This document shows positions 29,143 through 36,635 of a DNA stretch of 64,000 nucleotides, in pieces; position 1 is the first letter of the stretch; each line of letters begins with the position of its first letter. Origin of the DNA: Sphaerotilus microaerophilus (lineage in GTDB: Bacteria; Pseudomonadota; Gammaproteobacteria; Burkholderiales; Burkholderiaceae_C); contig NZ_AP025730.1 of the NCBI RefSeq assembly GCF_023734135.1, forward strand, positions 5,890,001 through 5,954,000. Direction: 5' to 3'. The translations under genes and the position numbers were made by a program. The notes under the pieces are model-generated. The model was not told the origin of the DNA. It did no database searches and saw only the letters and a program-made list of their open reading frames with translations.

Positions 29143-30609
29143 ATGACCGCCGCAGTGATGGAGAACCTGGAGCTGCTGGCGGGGGCTCCGGCGGGCGTGG
29201 AGCGGCTGCGTTCCTTGATTCTTGAATTGGCAGCGACCGGTCAGCTTGTCGCGACCGAAGGCGAATCGCGGCAACTCAGAATCGACGAGTTCTGCACCGT
29301 GCAGGGAGGCATTCAGAAGACGCCGCTACGCGCTCCGGTGTCTCATCACTTCCCGTACCTGCGGGTAGCGAACGTCCAGCGCGGCCGAATTGACGTGGCC
29401 AGTCTGGAGCGATACGAGCTCACCCCTGACGAACTGGAACGATGGCGCCTCGTGCCTGGCGATCTGCTGATCGTCGAAGGCAACGGCAGTGAGTCTGAGA
29501 TTGGCCGCTGCGCCGTATGGCGGGGCGAGGTGTCTGATTGCGTCTATCAGAACCATCTGATGCGCGTGCGTCCCAGCGCAGAGGCCTGCATTGACTTCCT
29601 GGCGATGTACCTGAACTCGCCCGTCGGGTCAGCACACATGCGTCGCTTGGCCATCACCACCAGCGGCCTCTTCAACCTGAGCGTCGGAAAGATCCGCTCC
29701 ATTCCAGTTCGACTGCCCCCACTGCCTGAGCAGCACCGAATCGTCGCCAAGGTCGATGAACTGATGGCCCTGTGCGACCGGCTGGAAGCGCGGCAGCAGG
29801 ACGCCGAGGCTGCGCACGCCCGGCTGGTGCAGGCGCTGCTGGACAGCCTGACGCAGGCGCGGGATGCGGAGGAGTTCCAGACGTGCTGGCAGCGGGTGGC
29901 GGAGCAGTTCGACGCCGTGTTCACCACCGATGGCAGCGTCGACTCGCTGAAGCAGACGGTGATGCAGATCGGTGTGGAGGGCCGGCTGTGCGCTGGCGCA
30001 CCACGTTCGACTTGGCAGCTCAAGACGATCAACGAGTTCTGCACAGTGCAAGGGGGCATCCAGAAGACGCCGCTTCGCGCACCGGTGCGGCATCACTTCC
30101 CGTACCTGCGGGTGGCCAATGTGCAGCGCGGCCGCATCGATGTTGCGCAGCTGGAGCGATACGAGCTCGCGCCTGACGAACTGGATCGCTGGCGGCTGTA
30201 TGCAGGCGATCTGCTCATCGTGGAAGGCAACGGCAGCGAGACCGAAATCGGCCGTTGCGCGATCTGGCACGGCGAGGTCGATGATTGCGTGTACCAGAAC
30301 CACCTGATGCGAGTTCGCCCGACCGACGACGATGCCGTCGAGTACCTGGCGCTCTACCTCAACTCGCCTGTCGGTACGGCGCACATGCGGCGCCTGGCCA
30401 TCACCACCAGCGGGCTTTTCAACCTGAGCGTGGGCAAGATCAGAAGCATCCCGGTCGAACTGCCGCCGCCGGCAGAGCAACGCCGCATCGTCGCCAAAGT
30501 CACCGAACTCCTCGCCCTCTGCGACCAGCTCAAGGCCCGCATCGCCGCCGCGCGCGCCAAGCATGCGCAGTTGGCCGAGGCGTTGGTGGCGCAGGCCGTG
30601 GCGGGCTGA
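29143..30609 (+). CDS. hsdS: Type I restriction-modification specificity subunit S with duplicated TRD
   Basis: 488 residues, two target recognition domains and two conserved helical spacers. TRD1 (~49-190) and TRD2 (~298-439) are near copies: 21 differences in 142 aligned residues by eye (about 85% identity), both starting EFCTVQGGIQKTPLRAPV and ending GKIRSIPV. The spacer helices (RIVAKVDELMALCDRLEA; RIVAKVTELLALCDQLKA) set the gap between half-sites. Normally the two TRDs differ and read different half-sites; near-identity predicts a symmetric (palindromic) bipartite target. The N-terminal lead (VERLRSLILELAATGQLV) is echoed at ~268-283, as in a full tandem repeat. Confidence 0.95.
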   Translation: MTAAVMENLELLAGAPAGVERLRSLILELAATGQLVATEGESRQLRIDEFCTVQGGIQKTPLRAPVSHHFPYLRVANVQRGRIDVASLERYELTPDELERWRLVPGDLLIVEGNGSESEIGRCAVWRGEVSDCVYQNHLMRVRPSAEACIDFLAMYLNSPVGSAHMRRLAITTSGLFNLSVGKIRSIPVRLPPLPEQHRIVAKVDELMALCDRLEARQQDAEAAHARLVQALLDSLTQARDAEEFQTCWQRVAEQFDAVFTTDGSVDSLKQTVMQIGVEGRLCAGAPRSTWQLKTINEFCTVQGGIQKTPLRAPVRHHFPYLRVANVQRGRIDVAQLERYELAPDELDRWRLYAGDLLIVEGNGSETEIGRCAIWHGEVDDCVYQNHLMRVRPTDDDAVEYLALYLNSPVGTAHMRRLAITTSGLFNLSVGKIRSIPVELPPPAEQRRIVAKVTELLALCDQLKARIAAARAKHAQLAEALVAQAVAG

Positions 30610-30633
30610 CCCTCTGACGATCTGACCACCGCC

Positions 30634-31122
30634 ATGCAGCGTGTCTACATCAGCGACACCAACATCTGGATCGACTTCGGCCAGGCCGGGTTGCTGGATG
30701 CGCTGTTCGAGCTGCCGTTCACTTTCGTCAGCACCGACATCGTGGTCGACGAGCTGAACAACCCGGCGCCAGCAGGTCTGCTGGAACGCGGGTTGGTTGT
30801 GGAGACGCTGGCAGAAGAAGCGGTCGAACAGCTGTTCACGCTGATGGCCGAGCATGGCAACAGCTCGCTGGCCGACGTGTCGTGCTACCTGATCGCGAAG
30901 ATGCAGGGCCTACCGCTGCTCACGGGCGATGGTCGGCTTCGCAAGCAGGCGGCAAAGGACGGCGTGCAGGTGCACGGCGCGTTGTGGCTGCTGGATCAAC
31001 TGGTGGCACACGACATCGTCACCAAGGCCCATGCCGCCGCAGCGCTGCAAACCATGCTGGATGCCGGCGCACGGCTGCCGCCGGTCGATTGCGCACACCG
31101 CCTGGCCGCCTGGCGGACCTGA
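30634..31122 (+). CDS. PIN-domain ribonuclease-like protein
   Basis: 162 residues. The PIN fold acidic set is visible: D8 (SDTN), E40 (VVDELN), D81 (SLADVSC) and D99 (LTGDGRLR). Such proteins are usually VapC-type RNA-cutting toxins or DUF3368-like relatives. It starts 24 bases after hsdS on the same strand and is convergent with the XRE-ImmA/IrrE gene, 11 bases apart. XRE proteins fused to an ImmA/IrrE peptidase are known partners of PIN toxins, so the pair may form a toxin-antitoxin module despite the unusual tail-to-tail order. Confidence 0.85.
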   Translation: MQRVYISDTNIWIDFGQAGLLDALFELPFTFVSTDIVVDELNNPAPAGLLERGLVVETLAEEAVEQLFTLMAEHGNSSLADVSCYLIAKMQGLPLLTGDGRLRKQAAKDGVQVHGALWLLDQLVAHDIVTKAHAAAALQTMLDAGARLPPVDCAHRLAAWRT

Positions 31123-31133
31123 GTCGCGGCGCG

Positions 31134-32204
31134 TCAGGCCGCCAAGGGTTCTGCGGACAGGCGGGCCAGGCCCGGGTCAAGTTCTGACACCGGGCACTGC
31201 ATCAGTTCGGCTGCGCGCGGCAGACTGATCAGGTCCTCGGCCAGCGCGCGATAGACCAGGGACTCGAAGCGGCGCGGCTGCTCAGCCAGCAAGGGCTCGG
31301 GCTCGGCCTTCTTCCAGCCGTGGGTCGCGAACTGGATGTTCATGGACGTATAGCCCGGCTCGGTGATCAGTTGCAGATCCTTCAGCCTGCGCAAGGCTAG
31401 CGCCATCGACACGCCGTAGCGGCGTTTGGCGTTCAGCAGTTCGGCCGCCAGCACGCGCGTGCGGCAGTGGCTGCCGAAATCGGCCCGCACCCGCTCGGCC
31501 GGGTACAGGAAGGCACCTGCGAAGCGGTGGCAGCAGGTTTCCTTGTCCTTCTCGGGCATGTCTGCGGGCAGGTCCATCACCCAATGGCCCAACTCGTGCG
31601 CGGCGGTGAAGCGGATGCGTTCGCCGGGGCGGCTGCCGTTCAGCGCGATCAGCACATGCTGCTCGTCGTGGGTGGCGGCGCAGGCGCCATCAAAGCCGTC
31701 ATGGTCGTCCAGCAGCGCCACCTTGATGCCGTGCTCTTCCAGCAGCTCGGCCAGGTGCGCGATGGCGTCGCCGCCGATCGCCCACTGCGCACGCAGCTGC
31801 TCAGCGGCCGATTCGGCCTGCTCGAAGCTGCTCACGGCGAACGCGCGCGGGGGCTGCAGGGGCGGCTGGGCGGCTGCGTCCGGCTCGAAGCAACGCTCCA
31901 GGCTGGCGTAGCGCTCCAGGTGGTCACGCATCTGCTCGCCGATCTGGTCCTGGCGCTTCTGCGGCATGCGGGCGAGCTTGCGGAACTCCAGCGCCGACAG
32001 TTGCACCCCGTCGGGTCGGAAAAAGTACTCCGGCTTGACCGACAGCGCCTTCGCCAGCTGAAGCAGTCGGGTCGAATTGGGCGGTGGTCCGCCCTTCTCG
32101 AACTTGCTCAGCCCCTGCTTGCTGATGTCGCCGAGGCTGCGCGCCAGCGCCTCCAGGCTCAGACCTCTCAGCAAACGCGCACGGCGGATTCGGTCGTGAA
32201 TCAT
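31134..32204 (-). CDS. XRE-family regulator fused to ImmA/IrrE metallopeptidase
   Basis: 356 residues. N-terminal Cro/C1-type helix-turn-helix (about 1-62: SLEALARSLGDISKQGLSKF), central linker, then an ImmA/IrrE (COG2856) zinc peptidase domain with HELGH at 203-207 and a downstream glutamate in KETCCHRFAGAF. In phage and mobile elements such proteins cleave repressors; fused forms also act as antitoxins. It lies tail-to-tail with the PIN gene. A 14-base palindrome 25 bases upstream of its start is a likely self-operator, and an IS110 element is inserted in that dyad. Confidence 0.9.
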   Translation of the reverse strand: MIHDRIRRARLLRGLSLEALARSLGDISKQGLSKFEKGGPPPNSTRLLQLAKALSVKPEYFFRPDGVQLSALEFRKLARMPQKRQDQIGEQMRDHLERYASLERCFEPDAAAQPPLQPPRAFAVSSFEQAESAAEQLRAQWAIGGDAIAHLAELLEEHGIKVALLDDHDGFDGACAATHDEQHVLIALNGSRPGERIRFTAAHELGHWVMDLPADMPEKDKETCCHRFAGAFLYPAERVRADFGSHCRTRVLAAELLNAKRRYGVSMALALRRLKDLQLITEPGYTSMNIQFATHGWKKAEPEPLLAEQPRRFESLVYRALAEDLISLPRAAELMQCPVSELDPGLARLSAEPLAA

Positions 32205-32228
32205 CGTGCTCTCCTTGGTTGACGAATT

Positions 32229-32242
32229 TTAGGTCGACCTAA
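32229..32242. promoter_or_regulatory. Operator-like palindrome upstream of the XRE-ImmA gene
   Basis: TTAGGTCGACCTAA, a perfect 14-base palindrome. Joined across the IS110 insertion to 33855-33866, the surrounding 38 bases (from 32217) form a dyad with 16 of 19 pairs matched, flanked by GGTTGAC and GTCAACC. Probably the binding site of the XRE regulator. The last four bases are now also the first four of the IS-proximal repeat arm. Confidence 0.5.
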
Positions 32243-32542
32243 CTGTCATGGCCCGGGCGGGTCACCCTGGATGATGGAAGACACTGAGGGTGTGCGGGCC
32301 TGAGCGGGTAGAGGTCGGTCAATATTTTGATGGCACTCGACCGCGATCGCTAACTTGACCCGCTGCCGACCACTCGTACCCAGGATTGCCTGCGGGCGCT
32401 GCTGAGTTCCTTGCGGAGCCCGGGCGCCCGACAGCCCACATTAAAGAGAGCCGCCAGGCTTTGTCCCGGCAGGCCGTTGGTCGGCGGCACCTGCGCGGGC
32501 CCGCACGCTTGTGATTGTTGTTCAAGCTGCAGGAGCCCGGCA
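32239..32542 (+). ncRNA. Candidate bridge RNA region of IS110 type B, left copy
   Basis: Non-coding left end. It holds CGCTAACT (32348-32355), like the outer left end CTAACT (32239), and CCACATTAA (32436-32444), an exact copy of the outer right end (33846-33854). Against the right-copy junction the matches grow to CGCTAACT and CCACATTAAAG. The order and spacing mirror type A. Transcription and exact RNA ends are inferred. Confidence 0.4.
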
Positions 32543-33769
32543 ATGGATCTGACCCCGATGCACAAACGCGTGATCGCGCTGGACGTACACCAGGCCAAGA
32601 TCACCGCCTGTGCGGTGGTCGAGCATGACGATGGCCGAGTGGAGGTCACCAAGCGCGACTTCGGAGCCTTCAGACGCGACCGCCGTGCCTTGGCGCAATG
32701 GTCGCTGGAGATTCGGCCCGAGGTGGTGGTGATGGAGAGCACGGGGGTGTACTGGAAGAGCCCGTTTGCGGCGCTGGAGGCGGTGGGCATCATCGCGTGG
32801 GTGGTCAACGCGCGCCATGTCAAAGCTGTGCCCGGGCGCAAGACCGACATGGCCGATGCGCAGTGGCTGGCCACGCTGGCGCGTGCGGGCCTGTTGCGCG
32901 CCTCGTTCATTCCACCGGTGGACTTGCGCCAGCTTCGTCTGGTGGCGCGTCAGCGGCAGAAGCTCGTGGGCATGTGCAGCGCCGAGAAGAACCGGCTGCA
33001 CAAGGTGCTGGTAGATGCGGGCATGCGCATCAACGTGGTGGTCAGCGACATCCACGGTGCCAGTGCACGCGCCATGGTCAAGGCGCTCATTGCGGGCCAA
33101 GCCATGTACGAGGTGCTGGATCAAAAGGGGCGCCTTCGGGCCAGCCGGGACGAGTTGTTCGAGGCCCTGAGCACCGAGCAGTTCAGCGCCGCGCACCGCT
33201 TCGTGGCCCAGGAGATCATGCAGCACATCGAGCACATCGAGACCCGCATCGCCCGCATGGACCAATACCTGCTGGACGGACTGCGCGCCTGGCAGCCGCA
33301 GCTCAAGCTGCTGCAGACCTTGCCGGGTATCGACATCCAGGGCGCGGCGATGCTGCTGGTGGAGATCGGCGCGGACATGGACGTCTTCGGCAGTGCCGAG
33401 CGGCTGGCCAGCTGGGTGGGCATCTGCCCGGGCAACAACGAGAGCGCGGGCAAGCGCAAGACCGGGCGCATCCGCAAGGGCAACGCCTGGGTCAGAAGGC
33501 TGCTGTGCGAGTTCGCCCAGGCTGCAGCGCGTACCCGCTGCGCGCTCAAGGCCAAGTTCGACGCGCTGGCCATTCGCAAGGGACACAAGAAGTCCATCGT
33601 GGCGCTGGCCCACAAGATGCTGCGTACCGTCTACGCCATGTTGGCCAACGGCACCCACTACCAAGACAAGGAGGTCGACTACGAGGCCCTGAACGTCCAG
33701 CGCAACGCCCCGCGCTGGCTCAAAATGCTGCGCAAGCACGGCTTCATCGCCACCCCCACCGCCACCTGA
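32543..33769 (+). CDS. IS110-family DEDD transposase (type B, left copy)
   Basis: 408 residues. DEDD domain: VIALDVHQAKITACAV (Asp), VVMESTGVYWKSP (Glu), and GRKTDMADAQWLATLA (DxxD). Transposase_20 domain with the catalytic serine in NNESAGKRKTGR. ATG 32543 has AGGAGC about seven bases upstream. Identical to the copy at 34482-35708. No stops or frameshifts, so likely active or recently active. Confidence 0.96.
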   Translation: MDLTPMHKRVIALDVHQAKITACAVVEHDDGRVEVTKRDFGAFRRDRRALAQWSLEIRPEVVVMESTGVYWKSPFAALEAVGIIAWVVNARHVKAVPGRKTDMADAQWLATLARAGLLRASFIPPVDLRQLRLVARQRQKLVGMCSAEKNRLHKVLVDAGMRINVVVSDIHGASARAMVKALIAGQAMYEVLDQKGRLRASRDELFEALSTEQFSAAHRFVAQEIMQHIEHIETRIARMDQYLLDGLRAWQPQLKLLQTLPGIDIQGAAMLLVEIGADMDVFGSAERLASWVGICPGNNESAGKRKTGRIRKGNAWVRRLLCEFAQAAARTRCALKAKFDALAIRKGHKKSIVALAHKMLRTVYAMLANGTHYQDKEVDYEALNVQRNAPRWLKMLRKHGFIATPTAT

Positions 33770-33854
33770 GACTCGCTTGCCTGCTGACCTTGCGGCCCCG
33801 ACCAGCCTCAGGTCAGGCAGCCACACGTCCGCGCTTGGGTGTCTTCCACATTAA

Positions 33855-34396
33855 CGTTTGTCAACCAGGAAATTGCACCCGCATGTGGGGTCTGAACGTC
33901 GGTGTCAACCCAATTCGGCAAACAACCCGATGTCTCCTCCTCGTCTCTGGATCCCGCCATGCTCCGCCTCCATCGCCCCCGTTACCAAAGCACCTGAGCC
34001 ATCGCTGCTCGCCTGGGCGTGCCGATCGACACCTTCCTGCACCTGTACGAGCAGCCGCACTGGCGCGTGCCGCGCCCGCGGGTGATCCGCGATCGCGCCC
34101 GCTGGGACATGGTCGAGATCGAGTACTGGCTCGACACCCTGGCGCAGGTGAGCCCGCCGCCGCTCGACGAGTGGCTGACCGTCAACGGTCATCGGGTGGC
34201 GCCCTACACGGTCGGCTGGAGCCTGCTGGAACTGCTGCGGCCCCGCTGGTGGCACCCGACCCTGCCGAGCGCGCCTGCGGCCGCCTGAGTGGATTCCAGG
34301 CCCCACCCCAACCCCATCACGACCTGCACGCCCGTCGGCCCGGTGCCGCCGGGCGGTTCCTCCGGGTGCGGGCATGGCGGCCCGGCATCGCGCCCT
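33855..34396. other. 542-base spacer between the two inverted IS110 copies
   Basis: Unique sequence between the inner ends. It holds the right part of the split dyad (33855-33866) and a small, probably broken gene (33959-34288). The last ~100 bases show nothing recognisable. It is too small to be a cargo of a composite element and probably represents the original locus between the XRE-ImmA gene and the YkgJ gene. Confidence 0.7.
33959..34288 (+). pseudogene. Possible AlpA/excisionase-like helix-turn-helix gene with an early stop
   Basis: From ATG 33959 the frame reads 12 codons, meets TGA at 33995-33997, then continues openly to 34288. The part after the stop, AIAARLGVPIDTFLHLYEQ and then VPRPRVIRDRARWDMVEIEY, resembles the helix-turn-helix of AlpA/excisionase-type proteins (start of helix, PRP turn, RW...WL end). 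A GTG at 34019 could still give an 89-residue protein lacking part of the first helix. The C-terminal half (LDEWLTVNGHRVAPYTVGW) has no recognised family. Either a decayed regulator or a short functional one. Confidence 0.4.
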
Positions 34397-34481
34397 TTAA
34401 TGTGGAAGACACCCAAGCGCGGACGTGTGGCTGCCTGACCTGAGGCTGGTCGGGGCCGCAAGGTCAGCAGGCAAGCGAGTC

Positions 34482-35708
34482 TCAGGTGGCGGTGGGGGTG
34501 GCGATGAAGCCGTGCTTGCGCAGCATTTTGAGCCAGCGCGGGGCGTTGCGCTGGACGTTCAGGGCCTCGTAGTCGACCTCCTTGTCTTGGTAGTGGGTGC
34601 CGTTGGCCAACATGGCGTAGACGGTACGCAGCATCTTGTGGGCCAGCGCCACGATGGACTTCTTGTGTCCCTTGCGAATGGCCAGCGCGTCGAACTTGGC
34701 CTTGAGCGCGCAGCGGGTACGCGCTGCAGCCTGGGCGAACTCGCACAGCAGCCTTCTGACCCAGGCGTTGCCCTTGCGGATGCGCCCGGTCTTGCGCTTG
34801 CCCGCGCTCTCGTTGTTGCCCGGGCAGATGCCCACCCAGCTGGCCAGCCGCTCGGCACTGCCGAAGACGTCCATGTCCGCGCCGATCTCCACCAGCAGCA
34901 TCGCCGCGCCCTGGATGTCGATACCCGGCAAGGTCTGCAGCAGCTTGAGCTGCGGCTGCCAGGCGCGCAGTCCGTCCAGCAGGTATTGGTCCATGCGGGC
35001 GATGCGGGTCTCGATGTGCTCGATGTGCTGCATGATCTCCTGGGCCACGAAGCGGTGCGCGGCGCTGAACTGCTCGGTGCTCAGGGCCTCGAACAACTCG
35101 TCCCGGCTGGCCCGAAGGCGCCCCTTTTGATCCAGCACCTCGTACATGGCTTGGCCCGCAATGAGCGCCTTGACCATGGCGCGTGCACTGGCACCGTGGA
35201 TGTCGCTGACCACCACGTTGATGCGCATGCCCGCATCTACCAGCACCTTGTGCAGCCGGTTCTTCTCGGCGCTGCACATGCCCACGAGCTTCTGCCGCTG
35301 ACGCGCCACCAGACGAAGCTGGCGCAAGTCCACCGGTGGAATGAACGAGGCGCGCAACAGGCCCGCACGCGCCAGCGTGGCCAGCCACTGCGCATCGGCC
35401 ATGTCGGTCTTGCGCCCGGGCACAGCTTTGACATGGCGCGCGTTGACCACCCACGCGATGATGCCCACCGCCTCCAGCGCCGCAAACGGGCTCTTCCAGT
35501 ACACCCCCGTGCTCTCCATCACCACCACCTCGGGCCGAATCTCCAGCGACCATTGCGCCAAGGCACGGCGGTCGCGTCTGAAGGCTCCGAAGTCGCGCTT
35601 GGTGACCTCCACTCGGCCATCGTCATGCTCGACCACCGCACAGGCGGTGATCTTGGCCTGGTGTACGTCCAGCGCGATCACGCGTTTGTGCATCGGGGTC
35701 AGATCCAT
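34482..35708 (-). CDS. IS110-family DEDD transposase (type B, right copy)
   Basis: 408 residues, identical in sequence to the transposase at 32543-33769, on the opposite strand. It shares the DEDD residues (ALDVHQAK, MESTGVYW, KTDMADAQW) and the serine motif NNESAGKRK. Intact start (ATG 35708) and stop. Confidence 0.96.
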   Translation of the reverse strand: MDLTPMHKRVIALDVHQAKITACAVVEHDDGRVEVTKRDFGAFRRDRRALAQWSLEIRPEVVVMESTGVYWKSPFAALEAVGIIAWVVNARHVKAVPGRKTDMADAQWLATLARAGLLRASFIPPVDLRQLRLVARQRQKLVGMCSAEKNRLHKVLVDAGMRINVVVSDIHGASARAMVKALIAGQAMYEVLDQKGRLRASRDELFEALSTEQFSAAHRFVAQEIMQHIEHIETRIARMDQYLLDGLRAWQPQLKLLQTLPGIDIQGAAMLLVEIGADMDVFGSAERLASWVGICPGNNESAGKRKTGRIRKGNAWVRRLLCEFAQAAARTRCALKAKFDALAIRKGHKKSIVALAHKMLRTVYAMLANGTHYQDKEVDYEALNVQRNAPRWLKMLRKHGFIATPTAT

Positions 35709-36012
35709 TGCCGGGCTCCTGCAGCTTGAACAACAATCACAAGCGTGCGGGCCCGCGCAGGTGCCGCCGACCAACGGCCTGCCGGGACAAAGCCTGGCGG
35801 CTCTCTTTAATGTGGGCTGTCGGGCGCCCGGGCTCCGCAAGGAACTCAGCAGCGCCCGCAGGCAATCCTGGGTACGAGTGGTCGGCAGCGGGTCAAGTTA
35901 GCGATCGCGGTCGAGTGCCATCAAAATATTGACCGACCTCTACCCGCTCAGGCCCGCACACCCTCAGTGTCTTCCATCATCCAGGGTGACCCGCCCGGGC
36001 CATGACAGTTAG
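35709..36012 (-). ncRNA. Candidate bridge RNA region of IS110 type B, right copy
   Basis: Same 304 bases as 32239-32542, inverted. This copy's junctions match the internal guide-like segments best: the outer left junction reads CGCTAACT across element and flank, and the outer right junction reads CCACATTAAAG, both found inside the region. This suggests the RNA's guides fit the target used here. Inferred. Confidence 0.4.
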
Positions 36013-36017
36013 CGTCG

Positions 36018-36446
36018 TCAGCCGGCGTCGTCGTCCCAGGCACCGCCCGCTGCCCGCTTCGCTCCATACGGGCAGTACCCCGGCCGCGGCCCGACCTGCG
36101 GGTGCTTGCGGCAGGTGCCCGGGCGCTTCTCGTAGACGGTGCAGCGGCGCGTGGCCTCATCAAGGAACTGGCAGTCGCCGTTGGCACGGCGCGCCATCGT
36201 GAAGATGCCGTCCTTCTGGTTGTAGCGCTCGACCTGCCTGGTCTTCACCAGCCGGCGGGCGATCAGGCGGGGCTCCTCGTGCTCGGCCTCGAAGGCGTCG
36301 ACCAGGCCCAGGCGGACAAGGTCGGGCAGGCGGATCTCCACCGGCATCGTGCAGCAGTTGGCCGCGCAGGTGTCGCACAGGCCGGCGCGGTAGCGTGTCC
36401 AGGTCTCGGTGCGATCGACATCGACGAGGCGGATCGAGGAGCGCAT
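36018..36446 (-). CDS. YkgJ-family cysteine cluster protein
   Basis: 142 residues from ATG 36446. The eight-cysteine pattern of YkgJ (CxxCAANCC near residues 24-31, CQFLDEATRRCTVYEKRPGTC, then YCPYG) is a putative iron- or zinc-binding cluster. No biochemical function is established for the family. The gene lies between the IS110 copy and the tRNA-Phe gene on the minus strand. The IS insertion is five bases past its stop, leaving the coding region whole but removing any native terminator. Confidence 0.9.
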   Translation of the reverse strand: MRSSIRLVDVDRTETWTRYRAGLCDTCAANCCTMPVEIRLPDLVRLGLVDAFEAEHEEPRLIARRLVKTRQVERYNQKDGIFTMARRANGDCQFLDEATRRCTVYEKRPGTCRKHPQVGPRPGYCPYGAKRAAGGAWDDDAG

Positions 36447-36461
36447 CGCAGGCACCAAGCA

Positions 36462-36487
36462 AAACGCCCAGCGGGCGCTGGGCGTTT
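36462..36487 (-). terminator. Terminator after tRNA-Phe
   Basis: Perfect 11-base stem AAACGCCCAGC / GCTGGGCGTTT with a four-base GGGC loop. Read on the minus strand it directly follows the tRNA gene; the trailing T-run comes from the stem's TTT and a T-rich flank. It separates the tRNA from the YkgJ gene. Confidence 0.75.
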
Positions 36488-36495
36488 CTTGAATT

Positions 36496-36571
36496 TGGTG
36501 GCCAAGGGCGGAATCGAACCACCGACACGCGGATTTTCAATCCGCTGCTCTACCAACTGAGCTACTTGGCC
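36496..36571 (-). tRNA. tRNA-Phe (GAA)
   Basis: 76 bases including an encoded CCA. The acceptor stem GGCCAAG pairs with CTTGGCC; D-arm GCTC...GAGC; the anticodon loop TTGAAAA between GCGGA and TCCGC gives anticodon GAA (Phe); the T-loop is GTTCGATTC. No integrase or attachment-site repeat is seen next to it. Confidence 0.97.
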
Positions 36572-36635
36572 GTCGAGCCCGTGACTATAACACCAGTTCA
36601 GCGGGCAGCAAGCAGTTTTTGCTGCGGCAGGCGCT

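Larger units (their letters stand above)
32239..33854 (+). mobile_element. IS110-family insertion sequence type B, left copy
   Basis: About 1,616 bases, identical to and inverted relative to 34397-36012. Contains 304 non-coding bases, a 408-residue transposase, and 85 trailing bases. Inverted 10-mers TGGAAGACAC (32275-32284) and GTGTCTTCCA (33839-33848) lie inside the ends. If the core is AA, the element begins AACTGTCATGG and ends CATTAA. It is inserted in the dyad upstream of the XRE-ImmA gene, which can be rebuilt by removing it. Confidence 0.85.
34397..36012 (-). mobile_element. IS110-family insertion sequence type B, right copy
   Basis: Inverted, apparently identical copy of 32239-33854; every open frame in one arm is present unchanged in the other. 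Its left end (36012) lies five bases from the stop of the YkgJ gene, so that gene is intact. The two copies form a 1.6-kb inverted repeat around a 542-base spacer, a structure open to inversion of the spacer or to cruciform formation. Likely a very recent transposition. Confidence 0.85.

Noticed and set aside
29143..30609. Assembly duplication artefact in hsdS
   Set aside because: The two TRDs differ at many scattered positions in both amino acids and silent bases, so they are not a copied read segment.
24678..31122. BREX- or DISARM-type defence system
   Set aside because: The genes fit a plain type I hsdRMS set plus DUF559 and PIN; no PglZ, BrxC, DrmA or similar protein is present.
32239..36012. 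Composite transposon with cargo between two IS copies
   Set aside because: The spacer is only 542 bases, has no intact cargo gene, and continues the rebuilt chromosomal dyad on its left side. Two separate insertions fit better.
36018..36571. tRNA-Phe as an integration site of the accessory island
   Set aside because: No integrase and no repeat of the tRNA 3' end was found in the window; the YkgJ gene and a terminator lie between the tRNA and the island.
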